Shown in pieces: positions 19,768 through 29,568 of a stretch of 64,000 bases of DNA. This DNA comes from Streptomyces fuscichromogenes (lineage in GTDB: Bacteria > Actinomycetota > Actinomycetes > Streptomycetales > Streptomycetaceae), in assembly GCF_014645815.1 (NCBI RefSeq), contig NZ_BMML01000004.1, positions 1 through 64,000 on the forward strand, written 5' to 3'. The notes under the pieces were generated by a model, which saw nothing but the letters and a program-made list of their open reading frames with translations, did no database searches and was not told where the DNA came from. Each line of letters begins with the position of its first letter. Position 1 is the first letter of the stretch. The position numbers were made by a program, and so were the translations under genes.

Positions 19768-20606
19768 TTGGTCGGGCGGGGGCGGCTTCCGTGGGGGTGC
19801 CGGGAACCCTGGGCGGGGGCCGGGCCGGTCTGGCAGGCGGGGCACCAGTAGGTGGGGCGCTCGCGGGAGCCGTCGCCCTGGTCGGCGAGGCGGACCGGGG
19901 TGTGGCAGCGCAGACAGGGGCGAGGGGCGCGGCCGTAGACGAAGAGGTCGTGGTCGCGCAGGCCGGTGGTCCGGCGCACCGGACGGTCGCGGTTGGCCGC
20001 CAGGAGGCGCTGGGCCATGCCGGGGAGGATCGCGGCGCGGTCGGCGGGGAGCGCGCCGACCGGGAGCCAGGGGGTCGCGCCGATCAGGAAGCAGAGCTCG
20101 CTCTTGTAGATGTTGCCGATCCCGGCGAGGTTGCGCTGGTCGAGCAGGGCCTCGCCGAGCGGGCGGGCCGGGTCCGCGAGGAGGTTGGCGAGGGCGCGGT
20201 CGGGGTTCCAGCCGGGACCCAGCAGGTCGGGGCCGAGATGGCCCACGGCGCGATCCTCCTCGCCGGTGCGCAGGAACTCCAGGACCTGGAGGCGGTATCC
20301 GACGGCCGTACGGTCGACGGTGCCGAGGATCGCCCGGATCTGGTGCGCGGGACCGCCCTTCCAGCGCTCGGCACCGCCGTAGACCTTCCACGCGCCCTCC
20401 ATCCGCAGATGCGTGTGCAGGGTCAGGCCGCCCTCGAAGCGGGTGAGCAGGTGCTTGCCACGCGGGACGGTGCCGAGGACCGTACGGCCGGTGAGGTCGA
20501 CCGTGGCGTACTTGGGCACCCGGAAGTCGCTGCGGGTCAGCACCTGGCCGGCGAGCGCGTCGTGCAGGCGCCTCGCGGCCTGCCAGACCGTGTCACCCTC
20601 GGGCAT
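19764..20606 (-). CDS. nei: Endonuclease VIII-type DNA glycosylase (Fpg/Nei family)
   Basis: 280-aa bifunctional glycosylase/AP lyase that removes oxidised bases. It begins MPEGDTVW, giving the catalytic Pro2 and Glu3 and the Nei-type third residues. The H2TH region is LLDQRNLAGIGNIYKSELCF. A C-terminal zinc finger has paired cysteines in CLRCHTP and CPAC. This is the actinobacterial Nei2-like branch. It lies directly after lhr on the same strand (58-nt gap); in mycobacteria nei2 and lhr are also neighbours, which suggests a shared repair role. Confidence 0.9.
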   Translation of the reverse strand: MPEGDTVWQAARRLHDALAGQVLTRSDFRVPKYATVDLTGRTVLGTVPRGKHLLTRFEGGLTLHTHLRMEGAWKVYGGAERWKGGPAHQIRAILGTVDRTAVGYRLQVLEFLRTGEEDRAVGHLGPDLLGPGWNPDRALANLLADPARPLGEALLDQRNLAGIGNIYKSELCFLIGATPWLPVGALPADRAAILPGMAQRLLAANRDRPVRRTTGLRDHDLFVYGRAPRPCLRCHTPVRLADQGDGSRERPTYWCPACQTGPAPAQGSRHPHGSRPRPTN

Positions 20607-20664
20607 GGGTCAAGGGTGGCACGAGAAGACGGGTGGTGACGGGCGGTGAGGTTCGCACAGTGGA

Positions 20665-23600
20665 TCACGCCCGTAGGCGCAGGCCGCGCGGGGTCGCGAT
20701 GAAGCCGGCTCCCTCCAGCACGGTGCCCTGCGGGGAGGTCAGGGCCGAGACGCCGTTGACGCGCTCCACCGTCACCGTGCCGAGGGTGCCCGCACGGGCG
20801 GCCGCCGCCAGGGACTCCGCGGCCGCACGGAGCCGGGTGTCGTCGGTGGCGGCCGTGTCCGGGGCGGCGGGCCAGGCCAGCAGGGTCTTGCCGCCGCGCT
20901 CCATGTAGAGGGTCAGCTCGCCGTCGACCAGGACCACCAGAGAGCCCGCCTTGCGGCCCGGTTTGTGCCCGGCTCCGGTCGGCGGCTCGGGCCAGGGGAG
21001 GGCGGCGCCGTAGGCGTTCGCGGGGTCGGCGGCGGCGAGGACCACGGCTCTGGGGTCGGGGGCGGCGGGCACGCGGGTGCGGTGGTTGCCGTAGGCGTAC
21101 GGGTTCGGGCCGTAGGGGTTGGCGGGGCCGCCCCCTCGGGGGCCGCCCCAGCCGGGGGCGGTGAACGGGTCGGCGGGGGCGAGGTCCTTGGGGGAGACGT
21201 GGTCGCCGGGAGCCGTGGGCGGCTCGGGCGGCCAGGAGAAGTCGCCGTCCAGGTCGGGGAAACCGGCCGCGTCGAAGGGGCCGAGGGGGTCGAACGGCTC
21301 GGCGGGGGCGGGAGTGCCGTGACCGCCGTCCGGGCCGCCGTCCAGGCCGCTGTGCGGGCCGATGGGCGAGGTGGCGCCGCGGCCGCCGTCCGGGCCGGTG
21401 GACGAGACGGCTCCGGTGCCGCCGAAGGCGCTGCCCGGCAGGCCCTCGCCCCGCTCGCGGGCATTGGACACCGCGCGCAGCCGGTCGACCGCGCCGTCCA
21501 TCGCGAACTGCGCCGCGCCCAGGCCCTCGACGACGTAACCCCGGCGTGCCTGGCCGCTGTCCTCGAACGCCGACAGGATCCGGTACACCGCAGAGAAGCC
21601 GCCCTCGACGCCCTCCGCCGCGACCGCGCCCCGGGTCACCACGCCGTGCCGGTCGAGCAGGATCCGGGCCAGGGCGTGCGCGCGCACGGTGGGGTCCGGC
21701 TCGCGCTGCGGCAGCAGGGACCAGCGCCCGGCCACGGTCGGCGGGCCGGTACGGGAGACGGGCCGGGCGGAGGCCGTCAGGGAGCCGTAGCGGCCCCGCG
21801 GGACGGCCCGCTTGGCACGGTGGGCGGTGGAGCCCGCGGTACGTCCGGAGCCCAGCAGGGAGCGCAGCGGGGCCAGCGTGTCGTTGGTGAGCCGCCCGGA
21901 CCAGGCCAGGTCCCAGACCGCGTCGGCCAGTTGGGGATCGGTGGCGTCGGGGTGGGTGGTGGCGCGGACCTGGTCGGCGATCTGACGGAAGAACAGGCCG
22001 TAGCCCCCGGAGAGGGCGTCGAGGACGGACTGGTGGAGGGCGGTGAGCTCCAGCGGGTGCGGCGGCGGGAGCAGCACGGGGGCCGCGTCCGCCAGATACA
22101 GGGAGACCCAGCCGTCCTTGCCCGGCAGGGCGCCCGCGCCGGCCCACACGATCTCGCCGGCCGCGGTGAGTTCGTCGAGCATCGCCGGCGAGTAGTTCGC
22201 CACGCGGGACGGCAGGACCAGCTTCTCCAGGGCCGAGGCCGGCACCGACGCGCCCTGCAACTGCTCCACGGCGCGCACCAGTCCGTCGACGCCGCGCAGC
22301 CCGTGCCCCCGGCCGATGTGCTGCCACTGCGGCAGGAACTGGGCGAGCGCGGCCGGTGCCACCGGCTCCAGCTCGTGCCGGAGCGCGGCCAGGGAACGGC
22401 GCCGGAGCCTGCGCAGCACCGCCGCGTCGCACCACTCCTGGCCGATGCCCGCCGGATGGAACTCGCCCTGTACGACCCGCCCGCCCGCGGCGAGCCGCTG
22501 CAACGCGCCCTCCGTGACCGCCACCCCGAGCCCGAAGCGGGCGGCCGCGGTGGCCGACGTGAACGGGCCGTGGGTACGCGCGTACCGGGCGAGCAGGTCG
22601 CCGAGCGGGTCCTTCACGGGCTCGGTGAAGGCTTCGGGGACCCCGACGGGCAGGGCCGTGCCGAGGGCGTCGCGCAGCCGGCCCGCGTCCTCGATCCCGG
22701 CCCAGTGCTCGGTACCGGCGATCCGGACCCTGATGGCCCGCCGGGCGCCCGCCAGTTCCGCCGCCCACTGCGGCTCGGCGCCCCGCTCGGCCAACTCGGC
22801 GTCCGTGAGCGGCCCGAGCAGCCGCAGTACGTCGGCCACGCCCTCCGGGTCCTTGATCCGGCGGTCCTCGGCCAGCCACTGGAGCTCGCGCTCCAGCTCG
22901 GTCAGCACCTCCGCGTCGAGCAGTTCGCGCAGCTCCGCCTGGCCCAGCAGCTCCGCCAGCAGCCGGGAGTCCAGGGAGAGCGCGGCCGCGCGGCGCTCGG
23001 CGAGCGGGGAGTCGCCCTCGTACAGGAACTGGGCGACGTACCCGAAGAGGAGGGAGCGGGCGAACGGGGACGGCTCCGGGGTGGTGACCTCGACCAGGCG
23101 GACCCTGCGGGATTCGAGGTCGCCCATCAGCTCGACCAGCCCGGGGACGTCGAAGACGTCCTGGAGGCACTCGCGGACCGCCTCCAGGACGATCGGGAAC
23201 GATCCGAACTCGCTCGCCACCTGGAGCAGTTGGGCGGCGCGCTGGCGCTGCTGCCACAGCGGGGTGCGCTTGCCGGGGTTGCGACGGGGGAGCAGCAGCG
23301 CGCGGGCGGCGCACTCGCGGAAGCGGGCGGCGAACAGGGCCGAGCCGCCGACCTGGTCGGTGACGATCTGGTCGACCTCGCCCTTGTCGAAGGCGACGTC
23401 CGCCGCGCCCACGGGAGCCTGCTCGGTGTCGACCGTGTGGAAAGGTGTGCCGGCCTTCGGCGGGGCCTGGTCGAGCAGGTCCAGGCCCATCAGGTCGGCG
23501 TCGGGCAGCCGCAGCACGATGCCGTCGTCGGCGTGCATCACCTGGGCGTCCATGCCGTACCGCTCGGACAGCCGGGCACCGAGGGCGAGCGCCCAGGGGG

Positions 23601-25701
23601 CGTGCACCTGGGCGCCGAAGGGGGAGTGGACGACCACCCGCCAGTCGCCCAGCTCGTCGCGGAAGCGCTCCACGACGATCGTCCGGTCGTCCGGGACATG
23701 ACCGCAGGCCTCGCGCTGTTCGTCCAGGTACGACAGCACGTTGTCCACCGCCCAGGCGTCCAGGCCCGCCGCCAGCAGGCGCAGCCGGGCGTCGTCCCTG
23801 GGGAGCGAGCCGACCTCGCGCAGGAACGCGCCGACCGCGCGGCCCAGTTCGAGCGGACGGCCCAGCTGGTCGCCCTTCCAGAAGGGCAGGCGGCCCGGGA
23901 CGCCGGGGGCGGGGGAGACCAGGACCCGGTCGCGGGTGATGTCCTCGATCCGCCAGGAGCTGGTGCCCAGGGTGAAGACATCGCCCACCCGGGACTCGTA
24001 CACCATCTCCTCGTCCAGCTCACCGACCCGGCCGCCGCCCTTCTTGGGGTCGGCGCCGGCCAGGAAGACCCCGAAGAGGCCGCGGTCGGGGATGGTGCCG
24101 CCGGAGGTGACGGCGAGCCGCTGGGCGCCGGGGCGGCCGGTGACCGTGCCCGCGACCCGGTCCCAGACCACGCGCGGGCGCAGCTCCGCGAACGCGTCCG
24201 ACGGGTAGCGGCCCGCGAGCATGTCGAGGACCGCGGTGAACGCCGACTCCGGGAGCGAGGCGAAGGGGGCCGCGCGGCGGACCGTGGCGAGCAGGTCGTC
24301 GACCTGCCAGGTGTCCAGCGAGGTCATCGCCACGAGCTGCTGGGCCAGGACGTCCAGCGGGTTGGCCGGGACCCTCAGGGACTCGATGGAACCGGTGCGC
24401 ATCCGCTCGGTGACCACGGCCGCCTGCACCAGGTCGCCCCGGTACTTGGGGAAGACCACGCCGGTGGAGACCGCCCCGACCTGGTGTCCCGCGCGGCCGA
24501 CCCGCTGGAGCCCGGAGGCGACCGACGGCGGGGACTCGACCTGGACGACCAGGTCCACCGCGCCCATGTCGATGCCCAGTTCGAGACTGGAGGTGGCCAC
24601 CACGGCGGGCAGCCGGCCGGCCTTCAGATCCTCCTCGACCAGGGCGCGCTGCTCCTTGGAGACCGAGCCGTGGTGGGCGCGGGCCAGGACCGGCGGGGCG
24701 CCCTGGGCCGCGCCCGAGCCGCCCATCAGCTCGGCCGGGGAGTGGTGTTCGTCCAGGGGCTCGCCGGTCGCGCGCTCGTAGGCGATCTCGTTCAGCCGGT
24801 TGCACAGCCGCTCCGCCAGGCGGCGCGAGTTCGCGAACACGATCGTCGAGCGGTGGGCCTGCACCAGATCGGCGATCCGCTCTTCCACATGCGGCCAGAT
24901 CGACGGTTTCTCCGCCCTTTCGGCGCCGTCGGCGGCCGGGGAGCCGCCGAGCTCCCCCATGTCCTGCACCGGGACGACCACGGAGAGGTCGAACTCCTTG
25001 CCGGACCTGGGCTGGACGATCTCCACCTTGCGGTGCGGCGAGAGATAGCGGGCCACCTCGTCGACCGGGCGGACGGTCGCCGACAGGCCGATCCGGCGGG
25101 CCGGCCTGGGCAGCAGCTCGTCCAGCCGCTCCAGGGAGAGCGCGAGGTGCGCGCCGCGCTTGGTGCCGGCGACCGCGTGCACCTCGTCCAGGATCACCGT
25201 CTCGATGCCGGTCAGCGCGTCGCGCGTGGCCGACGTCAGCATGAGGAAGAGGGACTCCGGAGTGGTGATCAGGATGTCCGGGGGGCGGGTGGACAGGGCG
25301 CGGCGCTCGGCGGCCGGGGTGTCGCCGGAGCGGATGCCGACCCTCACCTCCGCCTCGGGCAGGCCGAGACGCACGGACTCCTGACGGATGCCGGTCAGCG
25401 GGCTGCGCAGGTTCCGCTCGACGTCGACCGCGAGGGCCTTGAGCGGCGACACGTACAGCACGCGGCAGCGCTTCTTCGGGTCGGCCGGAGGCGGGGTGGC
25501 GGCCAGCTGGTCCAGGGCGGCGAGGAAGGCGGCCAGCGTCTTGCCGGAGCCGGTCGGGGCGACCACCAGCACGTCCGAGCCCGCGCCGATGGCCTGCCAC
25601 GCGCCCGCCTGGGCCGCGGTGGGCGCGGAGAACGCCCCCGTGAACCAGCCGCGGGTCGCGGGGGAGAAGCCGTCGAGGGCCCGGTGTGCGGATTTCGCCA
25701 T
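20665..25701 (-). CDS. lhr: Lhr-family ATP-dependent DNA helicase
   Basis: 1678-aa superfamily-2 3'-to-5' helicase. Motif I VVAPTGSGKTLAAF, motif Ia VSPLKALAVDVERNL, motif II VILDEVHAVAGTKRG (DEVH), motif III SATV, motif VI QRVGRAGHQ. A winged helix and Lhr core domain follow, then the long C-terminal Lhr-CTD with further winged helices. Near residues ~1430-1580 there is an unusual Gly/Pro/Asp-rich low-complexity insert (GGRGATSPIGPHSGLDGGPD, YGPNPYAYGN) that splits the C-terminal part. Mycobacterial Lhr unwinds RNA:DNA hybrids and belongs to the mitomycin-C response (known). ATG 25701 was chosen where the helicase fold begins; upstream codons give an Arg/Ser-rich non-homologous stretch. Probably co-transcribed with nei. 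Confidence 0.93.
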   Translation of the reverse strand: MAKSAHRALDGFSPATRGWFTGAFSAPTAAQAGAWQAIGAGSDVLVVAPTGSGKTLAAFLAALDQLAATPPPADPKKRCRVLYVSPLKALAVDVERNLRSPLTGIRQESVRLGLPEAEVRVGIRSGDTPAAERRALSTRPPDILITTPESLFLMLTSATRDALTGIETVILDEVHAVAGTKRGAHLALSLERLDELLPRPARRIGLSATVRPVDEVARYLSPHRKVEIVQPRSGKEFDLSVVVPVQDMGELGGSPAADGAERAEKPSIWPHVEERIADLVQAHRSTIVFANSRRLAERLCNRLNEIAYERATGEPLDEHHSPAELMGGSGAAQGAPPVLARAHHGSVSKEQRALVEEDLKAGRLPAVVATSSLELGIDMGAVDLVVQVESPPSVASGLQRVGRAGHQVGAVSTGVVFPKYRGDLVQAAVVTERMRTGSIESLRVPANPLDVLAQQLVAMTSLDTWQVDDLLATVRRAAPFASLPESAFTAVLDMLAGRYPSDAFAELRPRVVWDRVAGTVTGRPGAQRLAVTSGGTIPDRGLFGVFLAGADPKKGGGRVGELDEEMVYESRVGDVFTLGTSSWRIEDITRDRVLVSPAPGVPGRLPFWKGDQLGRPLELGRAVGAFLREVGSLPRDDARLRLLAAGLDAWAVDNVLSYLDEQREACGHVPDDRTIVVERFRDELGDWRVVVHSPFGAQVHAPWALALGARLSERYGMDAQVMHADDGIVLRLPDADLMGLDLLDQAPPKAGTPFHTVDTEQAPVGAADVAFDKGEVDQIVTDQVGGSALFAARFRECAARALLLPRRNPGKRTPLWQQRQRAAQLLQVASEFGSFPIVLEAVRECLQDVFDVPGLVELMGDLESRRVRLVEVTTPEPSPFARSLLFGYVAQFLYEGDSPLAERRAAALSLDSRLLAELLGQAELRELLDAEVLTELERELQWLAEDRRIKDPEGVADVLRLLGPLTDAELAERGAEPQWAAELAGARRAIRVRIAGTEHWAGIEDAGRLRDALGTALPVGVPEAFTEPVKDPLGDLLARYARTHGPFTSATAAARFGLGVAVTEGALQRLAAGGRVVQGEFHPAGIGQEWCDAAVLRRLRRRSLAALRHELEPVAPAALAQFLPQWQHIGRGHGLRGVDGLVRAVEQLQGASVPASALEKLVLPSRVANYSPAMLDELTAAGEIVWAGAGALPGKDGWVSLYLADAAPVLLPPPHPLELTALHQSVLDALSGGYGLFFRQIADQVRATTHPDATDPQLADAVWDLAWSGRLTNDTLAPLRSLLGSGRTAGSTAHRAKRAVPRGRYGSLTASARPVSRTGPPTVAGRWSLLPQREPDPTVRAHALARILLDRHGVVTRGAVAAEGVEGGFSAVYRILSAFEDSGQARRGYVVEGLGAAQFAMDGAVDRLRAVSNARERGEGLPGSAFGGTGAVSSTGPDGGRGATSPIGPHSGLDGGPDGGHGTPAPAEPFDPLGPFDAAGFPDLDGDFSWPPEPPTAPGDHVSPKDLAPADPFTAPGWGGPRGGGPANPYGPNPYAYGNHRTRVPAAPDPRAVVLAAADPANAYGAALPWPEPPTGAGHKPGRKAGSLVVLVDGELTLYMERGGKTLLAWPAAPDTAATDDTRLRAAAESLAAAARAGTLGTVTVERVNGVSALTSPQGTVLEGAGFIATPRGLRLRA

Positions 25702-25941
25702 GCGTCCATCCTGCACCCGGCTACTGACAACCGGGGCTGACCTGCGGCTTCGCCTGCGGCTGCGACGGGGGCCGGACGGGTCGGCAGCGGTTGAGAAGAG
25801 CCGGACGGGGTGTCGGCCGTCCGGGGGCGCACTTCGCCCGGATCGTCGGCGCCCCGACGGGCACCTGCCGGCGCGAGCGCAAGAATCGCGAGCGCAAGAA
25901 TGGAGAAGACGTGCGGGACGGCCGCCCGTAACGTCCTGGGC

Positions 25942-26694
25942 GTGGCACAACAGACAGCACTCGAAGACATACACGACGAAGACGGGCCGAAGCCGGACTC
26001 CGCCGTCGTCCGGGACGCCCTCGGGGTCGGCGTCGCCGTAGGACTGTCCGGGTTCGCCTTCGGGGTGACCTCGGCGGGCAGCGGGCTCGGCCTGCTCCAG
26101 ACCTGCGCGCTCAGCCTCCTGGTGTTCACCGGCGCCTCCCAGTTCGCCCTGGTGGGCGCGCTCGCGGCCGGCGGGAACCCGTTCACCGCGGCGGCCGGCG
26201 CCTTCTTCCTGGGGGTGCGCAACGCGTTCTACGGGCTGCGCCTCTCCCAGGTACTGGCCCTCCCGCGCGCGGTACGGCCGTTCGCCGCCCAGTGGGTGAT
26301 CGACGAGACCACCGCGGTCACCCTGGCCCAGCCGACGCGCCGCACCGCCCGGCTCGGGTTCACCGTCACCGGGCTCAGTCTCTACGTGCTGTGGAACCTC
26401 ACCACCCTGCTCGGCGCGCTCGGCGCCAAGGCCGTCGGGAACACCGACGCCTGGGGCCTGGACGCGGCCGGACCCGCCGTCTTCCTGGCCCTGCTCGCCC
26501 CCATGCTCAAGACCACGACCGACCGCGCGGTCGCCGCCCTCGCGGTGCTGCTGGGGCTCGGTCTGCTGCCCGTGCTGCCGGCCGGGGTGCCGGTCCTGGT
26601 GGCCGCGCTGGCGGCACCGGCCGCCCTGTTCGTCTCCGGCCGCCGGTCCGGCCGCGACCGTACCCGTGACGAGGCTACCGAGGAGACCCGGTGA
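25942..26694 (+). CDS. azlC: AzlC-family branched-chain amino acid exporter, large subunit
   Basis: 250-aa membrane protein with the AzlC signatures VGLSGFAFGVTSAGSGLG, FTGASQFALVGALAAGGNP, FFLGVRNAFYGLRLS and WVIDETTAVTLAQ. About seven hydrophobic helices. With AzlD it forms an exporter of branched-chain or related amino acids (BrnFE/AzlCD family). GTG 25942 has no ribosome-binding site but TAACGT lies exactly 7 nt upstream (leaderless candidate); upstream in-frame codons give non-homologous sequence. Coupled to azlD by a GTGA overlap. Confidence 0.88.
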   Translation: MAQQTALEDIHDEDGPKPDSAVVRDALGVGVAVGLSGFAFGVTSAGSGLGLLQTCALSLLVFTGASQFALVGALAAGGNPFTAAAGAFFLGVRNAFYGLRLSQVLALPRAVRPFAAQWVIDETTAVTLAQPTRRTARLGFTVTGLSLYVLWNLTTLLGALGAKAVGNTDAWGLDAAGPAVFLALLAPMLKTTTDRAVAALAVLLGLGLLPVLPAGVPVLVAALAAPAALFVSGRRSGRDRTRDEATEETR

Positions 26695-26999
26695 ACTTCT
26701 GGATCGCGATCGGCCTGACCGCCCTCGGCTGCTACGCCGTCAAACTCGCCGGACTGCTGGTGCCCGCGGGGGTGCTGGAGCGGCCGGTGGTGCGACGGCT
26801 GGCCGCCCTGCTGCCCGTGGCCCTGCTCGCGGCCCTCACCGCCCAGCAGACCTTCGCCGACGGGCACGCGCTGGTGCTGGACGCCCGGGCCGCGGGACTC
26901 GGGGCGGCCGCCGTGGCACTACTGCTGCGGGCGCCCTTCCTGCTCGTCGTCGGAGTCGCCGTGGCGGTGACGGCGGGGCTGCGCGCCATCACCGGCTGA
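26691..26999 (+). CDS. azlD: AzlD-family small exporter subunit
   Basis: 102-aa hydrophobic protein with four predicted helices: IAIGLTALGCYAVKLAGLLVP, RLAALLPVALLAALTAQQTF, the ARAAGLGAAAVALLLRAPFL segment and LVVGVAVAVTAGLRAI. Typical partner of AzlC, matching the family in length and in the LLPVALLAALTAQQTF motif. GTG 26691 overlaps the azlC stop. It converges on the toroid gene with an 8-nt gap. Confidence 0.88.
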   Translation: MNFWIAIGLTALGCYAVKLAGLLVPAGVLERPVVRRLAALLPVALLAALTAQQTFADGHALVLDARAAGLGAAAVALLLRAPFLLVVGVAVAVTAGLRAITG

Positions 27000-27007
27000 G
27001 ACTTCCG

Positions 27008-27952
27008 TCACCCGACGAAGCGGCCGTACGCCCTGAGGGTGAGCAGGGCCTCGACCGTCACCATGGAGCGGGCCTCCAGGGCGGCGGCCGGTGCCCACTG
27101 GCGCCAGCGGATCGGCCAGCCGCCGTCCGCCTCCTGCTCGGCGGTGAGGAAGTCGAGCGAACGGGTCATCTCCTCGTCGGTGAACCACGCGCGCGCGAGC
27201 GAGTCCGGGGACTTCGCGAAGTCGTGCGGGAAATGGTGCTCGCGCGGGGCGTAGCCGGGCGCAACCGGGAACGCGTCGAGGCGTTCCGGGTCCAGCGCGG
27301 CCAGTCGCCGTCCGCGCACCAGGCGGCCCAGCCGGTCGGCGGCCGCCTCCGCGCGCGGGCGGTCGGGCACCGTGTCCAGGAAGGCGACCGCGGCCTCGAT
27401 CTCGTAGGGGTGCGACTTCTCCAGGCAGTCGATCGCCTGCCAGCAGAAGTCGGTGGCCCGGAACAGCCACGCGTGCCAGACCTCGTTGCGGTGCAGCAGG
27501 CCCACCACCGGACCGGTGGCGAGCAGCTCGCTGGGCGGGTTGTCGACGACCGGGACGAACGGTGCCACCGGATAGCCGCGCTGGCTCGGACGGACCGCCG
27601 GCAGTGCCCCGTCCGCCGTGGAGACGGCCGTCAGGTAGCGGCACAGGCGCTCCACCCGCTGTCCGCCGCACCGCTCGATGGCGTCCAGGACCCGCAGCGC
27701 GCGCCCGGTGTGCAGCGGCTGGCTCACCGGGCCGCGCAGATCGGGCTCCAGCGCGTGTCCGTAGCCGCCGTCCTCGTTGCGGTAGGCGTCCAGTGCCGTC
27801 TCCACCGGATCGGGACCGCCGGTCAGGAAGTGGTACGAGAAGAGACGTTGCTCCAGCACGCGCGCGGTGAGCCACATGAACTGTTCGGCGCGGGAGAGCG
27901 GGGTGTGCGCCGGGGGCGTAGGGGGGAGCGGGGAAGCTCCGGTTTCGGCCAT
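27008..27952 (-). CDS. Alpha/alpha-toroid (prenyltransferase/squalene-cyclase-like) protein
   Basis: 314 aa. Repeated helix-hairpin units with QW/DGG-type motifs (NEDGGYGHALEPDL, TADGALPAVRPSQRGYP, EADGGWPIRWRQWAP) typical of the (alpha/alpha)6 fold shared by terpene cyclases and protein prenyltransferase beta subunits. No DXDD protonation motif and no clear zinc ligands, so enzymatic activity is unproven; RefSeq-style names would be hypothetical or prenyltransferase-like protein. The ATG follows TACGGT by exactly 7 nt, with TTGCCG 16 bp further upstream (leaderless candidate). Not adjacent to other isoprenoid genes; the GGPP-synthase cluster is 4 kb away. Confidence 0.72.
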   Translation of the reverse strand: MAETGASPLPPTPPAHTPLSRAEQFMWLTARVLEQRLFSYHFLTGGPDPVETALDAYRNEDGGYGHALEPDLRGPVSQPLHTGRALRVLDAIERCGGQRVERLCRYLTAVSTADGALPAVRPSQRGYPVAPFVPVVDNPPSELLATGPVVGLLHRNEVWHAWLFRATDFCWQAIDCLEKSHPYEIEAAVAFLDTVPDRPRAEAAADRLGRLVRGRRLAALDPERLDAFPVAPGYAPREHHFPHDFAKSPDSLARAWFTDEEMTRSLDFLTAEQEADGGWPIRWRQWAPAAALEARSMVTVEALLTLRAYGRFVG

Positions 27953-28032
27953 GCGAAAGACCGTAGGGCGGAAAGCGGTCTCGGCAAGCGCTCCTGGGCA
28001 GGGCCCACTCTCAGGGGCGGGATACTGGTGTC

Positions 28033-28227
28033 ATGCGGTTGACGGTCTTCTGGCAGCGGATGGCGGAACACTTCGGTTCCGGGTACGCCGACACCTTCGC
28101 GCGCGATCACGTGATGACGGAGCTCGGCGGGCTGACGGTGCACGAGGCGCTGGACTCCGGCTGGGAGGCGAAGGACGTGTGGCGTGTGGTCTGCACGGTC
28201 ATGAACGTTCCGGGGGAGAGGCACTGA
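28033..28227 (+). CDS. DUF3046 family protein
   Basis: 64 aa, full length for the family, starting MRLTVFWQRMAEHFG and containing FARDHVMTELGGLTVHEALD and the end KDVWRVVCTVMNVP. DUF3046 genes are typically found near recA-recX in actinobacteria, as here (5.4 kb away). Function unknown. GATACT stands 6 nt before the ATG and there is no Shine-Dalgarno, so it is another possible leaderless gene. Confidence 0.88.
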   Translation: MRLTVFWQRMAEHFGSGYADTFARDHVMTELGGLTVHEALDSGWEAKDVWRVVCTVMNVPGERH

Positions 28228-28287
28228 CCGTGCACGAAGACCGGACACCGGCCACAGGTTGTCAGTGGCGTGGGCGAGACTTGCACC

Positions 28288-29559
28288 GTGGCACCCACTG
28301 ACGACGACGGGCGTATCGCCCAGGACGCATCCCCGGTCGGTACGGCCGACCCGGTCGACACGACACCGCGCGCCGGATCCCCGGCCGCCGGCGCCGCGAT
28401 GACGGGTGCCCGCATGCCGCGCTGGCTGCCGCGCGCCATGGTGCTGGCGCTGACCCTCGTCGCCGCCTTCCAGCTGGGCAGCTGGGCCTTCCACCAGCTC
28501 ACCGGCCTGCTGATCAACATTCTCATCGCGTTCTTCCTGGCGCTCGCCATCGAGCCCGCGGTGAGCTGGATGGCCTCCCGTGGCCTGCGCCGCGGCTTCG
28601 CGACCTTCCTGGTCTTCCTCGGCCTGGCGATCGCCGTCGCGGGCTTCGTCACCCTGCTCGGCTCGATGCTGGCCGGACAGATCAACAAGATCGTCGAGGA
28701 CTTCCCGGACTACCTGGACTCGGTCATCAACTGGGTCAACGAGACCTTCCACAGCCATGTGAGACGGGTCGACGTCCAGGAGGGCCTGCTGCACTCCGAC
28801 TGGCTGCGCAAGTACGCGCAGAACAGCGCGGCCGGTGTGCTCGACGTCTCCGGGCAGGTGCTCGGCGGTCTGTTCCAGCTGCTGACGATCACCCTGTTCG
28901 CCTTCTACTTCGCCGCCGACGGCCCCCGGCTGCGCCGCACCCTGTGCTCCGTGCTGCCGCCCGCCCGCCAGGCCGAGGTGCTGCGCGCCTGGGAGATCGC
29001 CGTCGACAAGACCGGCGGCTATCTGTACTCGCGCGGTGTGATGGCGCTGATCTCCGGCATCGCCCACTACATCCTGCTGGAGGCCCTGGGCGTGCCGTAC
29101 GCGCCCGTGCTGGGCGTCTGGGTGGGGCTGGTCTCGCAGTTCATCCCCACCATCGGCACCTATCTCGCCGGTGCGCTGCCGATGCTGATCGCGTTCACCG
29201 TGAACCCCCTGTACGCGGTGTGGGTGCTGGTGTTCGTCGTGATCTACCAGCAGTTCGAGAACTACATGCTCCAGCCCAAGCTGACCTCCAAGTCGGTCGA
29301 CATCCACCCGGCGGTCGCCTTCGGCTCGGTCATCGCCGGCACCGCGCTGCTGGGCGCGGTCGGCGCCCTGATCGCCATCCCGGCCGTCGCCACCCTCCAG
29401 GCGTTCCTGAGCGCCTACGTGAAGCGCTACGACGTCACCGACGACCCGCGGGTGCACGGTCACCGCCGGCGTGGCGCGGGCGGCCCCGGCCTGCTCACGC
29501 GCATACGGCGGCTGATATGGCAGCGGCCGGCCGAGGAGCCCGAGGAGAACTCGGCCTGA
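28288..29559 (+). CDS. AI-2E family transporter (PerM/TqsA type)
   Basis: ~423-aa permease with the family layout: paired N-terminal helices (LVLALTLVAAFQLGSWAF, LLINILIAFFLALAIEPAV), a soluble amphipathic middle segment (INKIVEDFPDYLDSVINWVN), and C-terminal helices with the signatures VPYAPVLGVWVGLVSQFIPTIGTYLAG, FENYMLQPKL and ALIAIPAVATLQAF. The family includes autoinducer-2 exporters and Na+/Li+ antiporters; the substrate here is unknown. GTG 28288 was chosen because homologues start near APTDD; an in-frame GTG lies at 28270. The Arg-rich, acidic C terminus is cytoplasmic. Confidence 0.85.
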   Translation: MAPTDDDGRIAQDASPVGTADPVDTTPRAGSPAAGAAMTGARMPRWLPRAMVLALTLVAAFQLGSWAFHQLTGLLINILIAFFLALAIEPAVSWMASRGLRRGFATFLVFLGLAIAVAGFVTLLGSMLAGQINKIVEDFPDYLDSVINWVNETFHSHVRRVDVQEGLLHSDWLRKYAQNSAAGVLDVSGQVLGGLFQLLTITLFAFYFAADGPRLRRTLCSVLPPARQAEVLRAWEIAVDKTGGYLYSRGVMALISGIAHYILLEALGVPYAPVLGVWVGLVSQFIPTIGTYLAGALPMLIAFTVNPLYAVWVLVFVVIYQQFENYMLQPKLTSKSVDIHPAVAFGSVIAGTALLGAVGALIAIPAVATLQAFLSAYVKRYDVTDDPRVHGHRRRGAGGPGLLTRIRRLIWQRPAEEPEENSA

Positions 29560-29568
29560 CGGCCGCCG

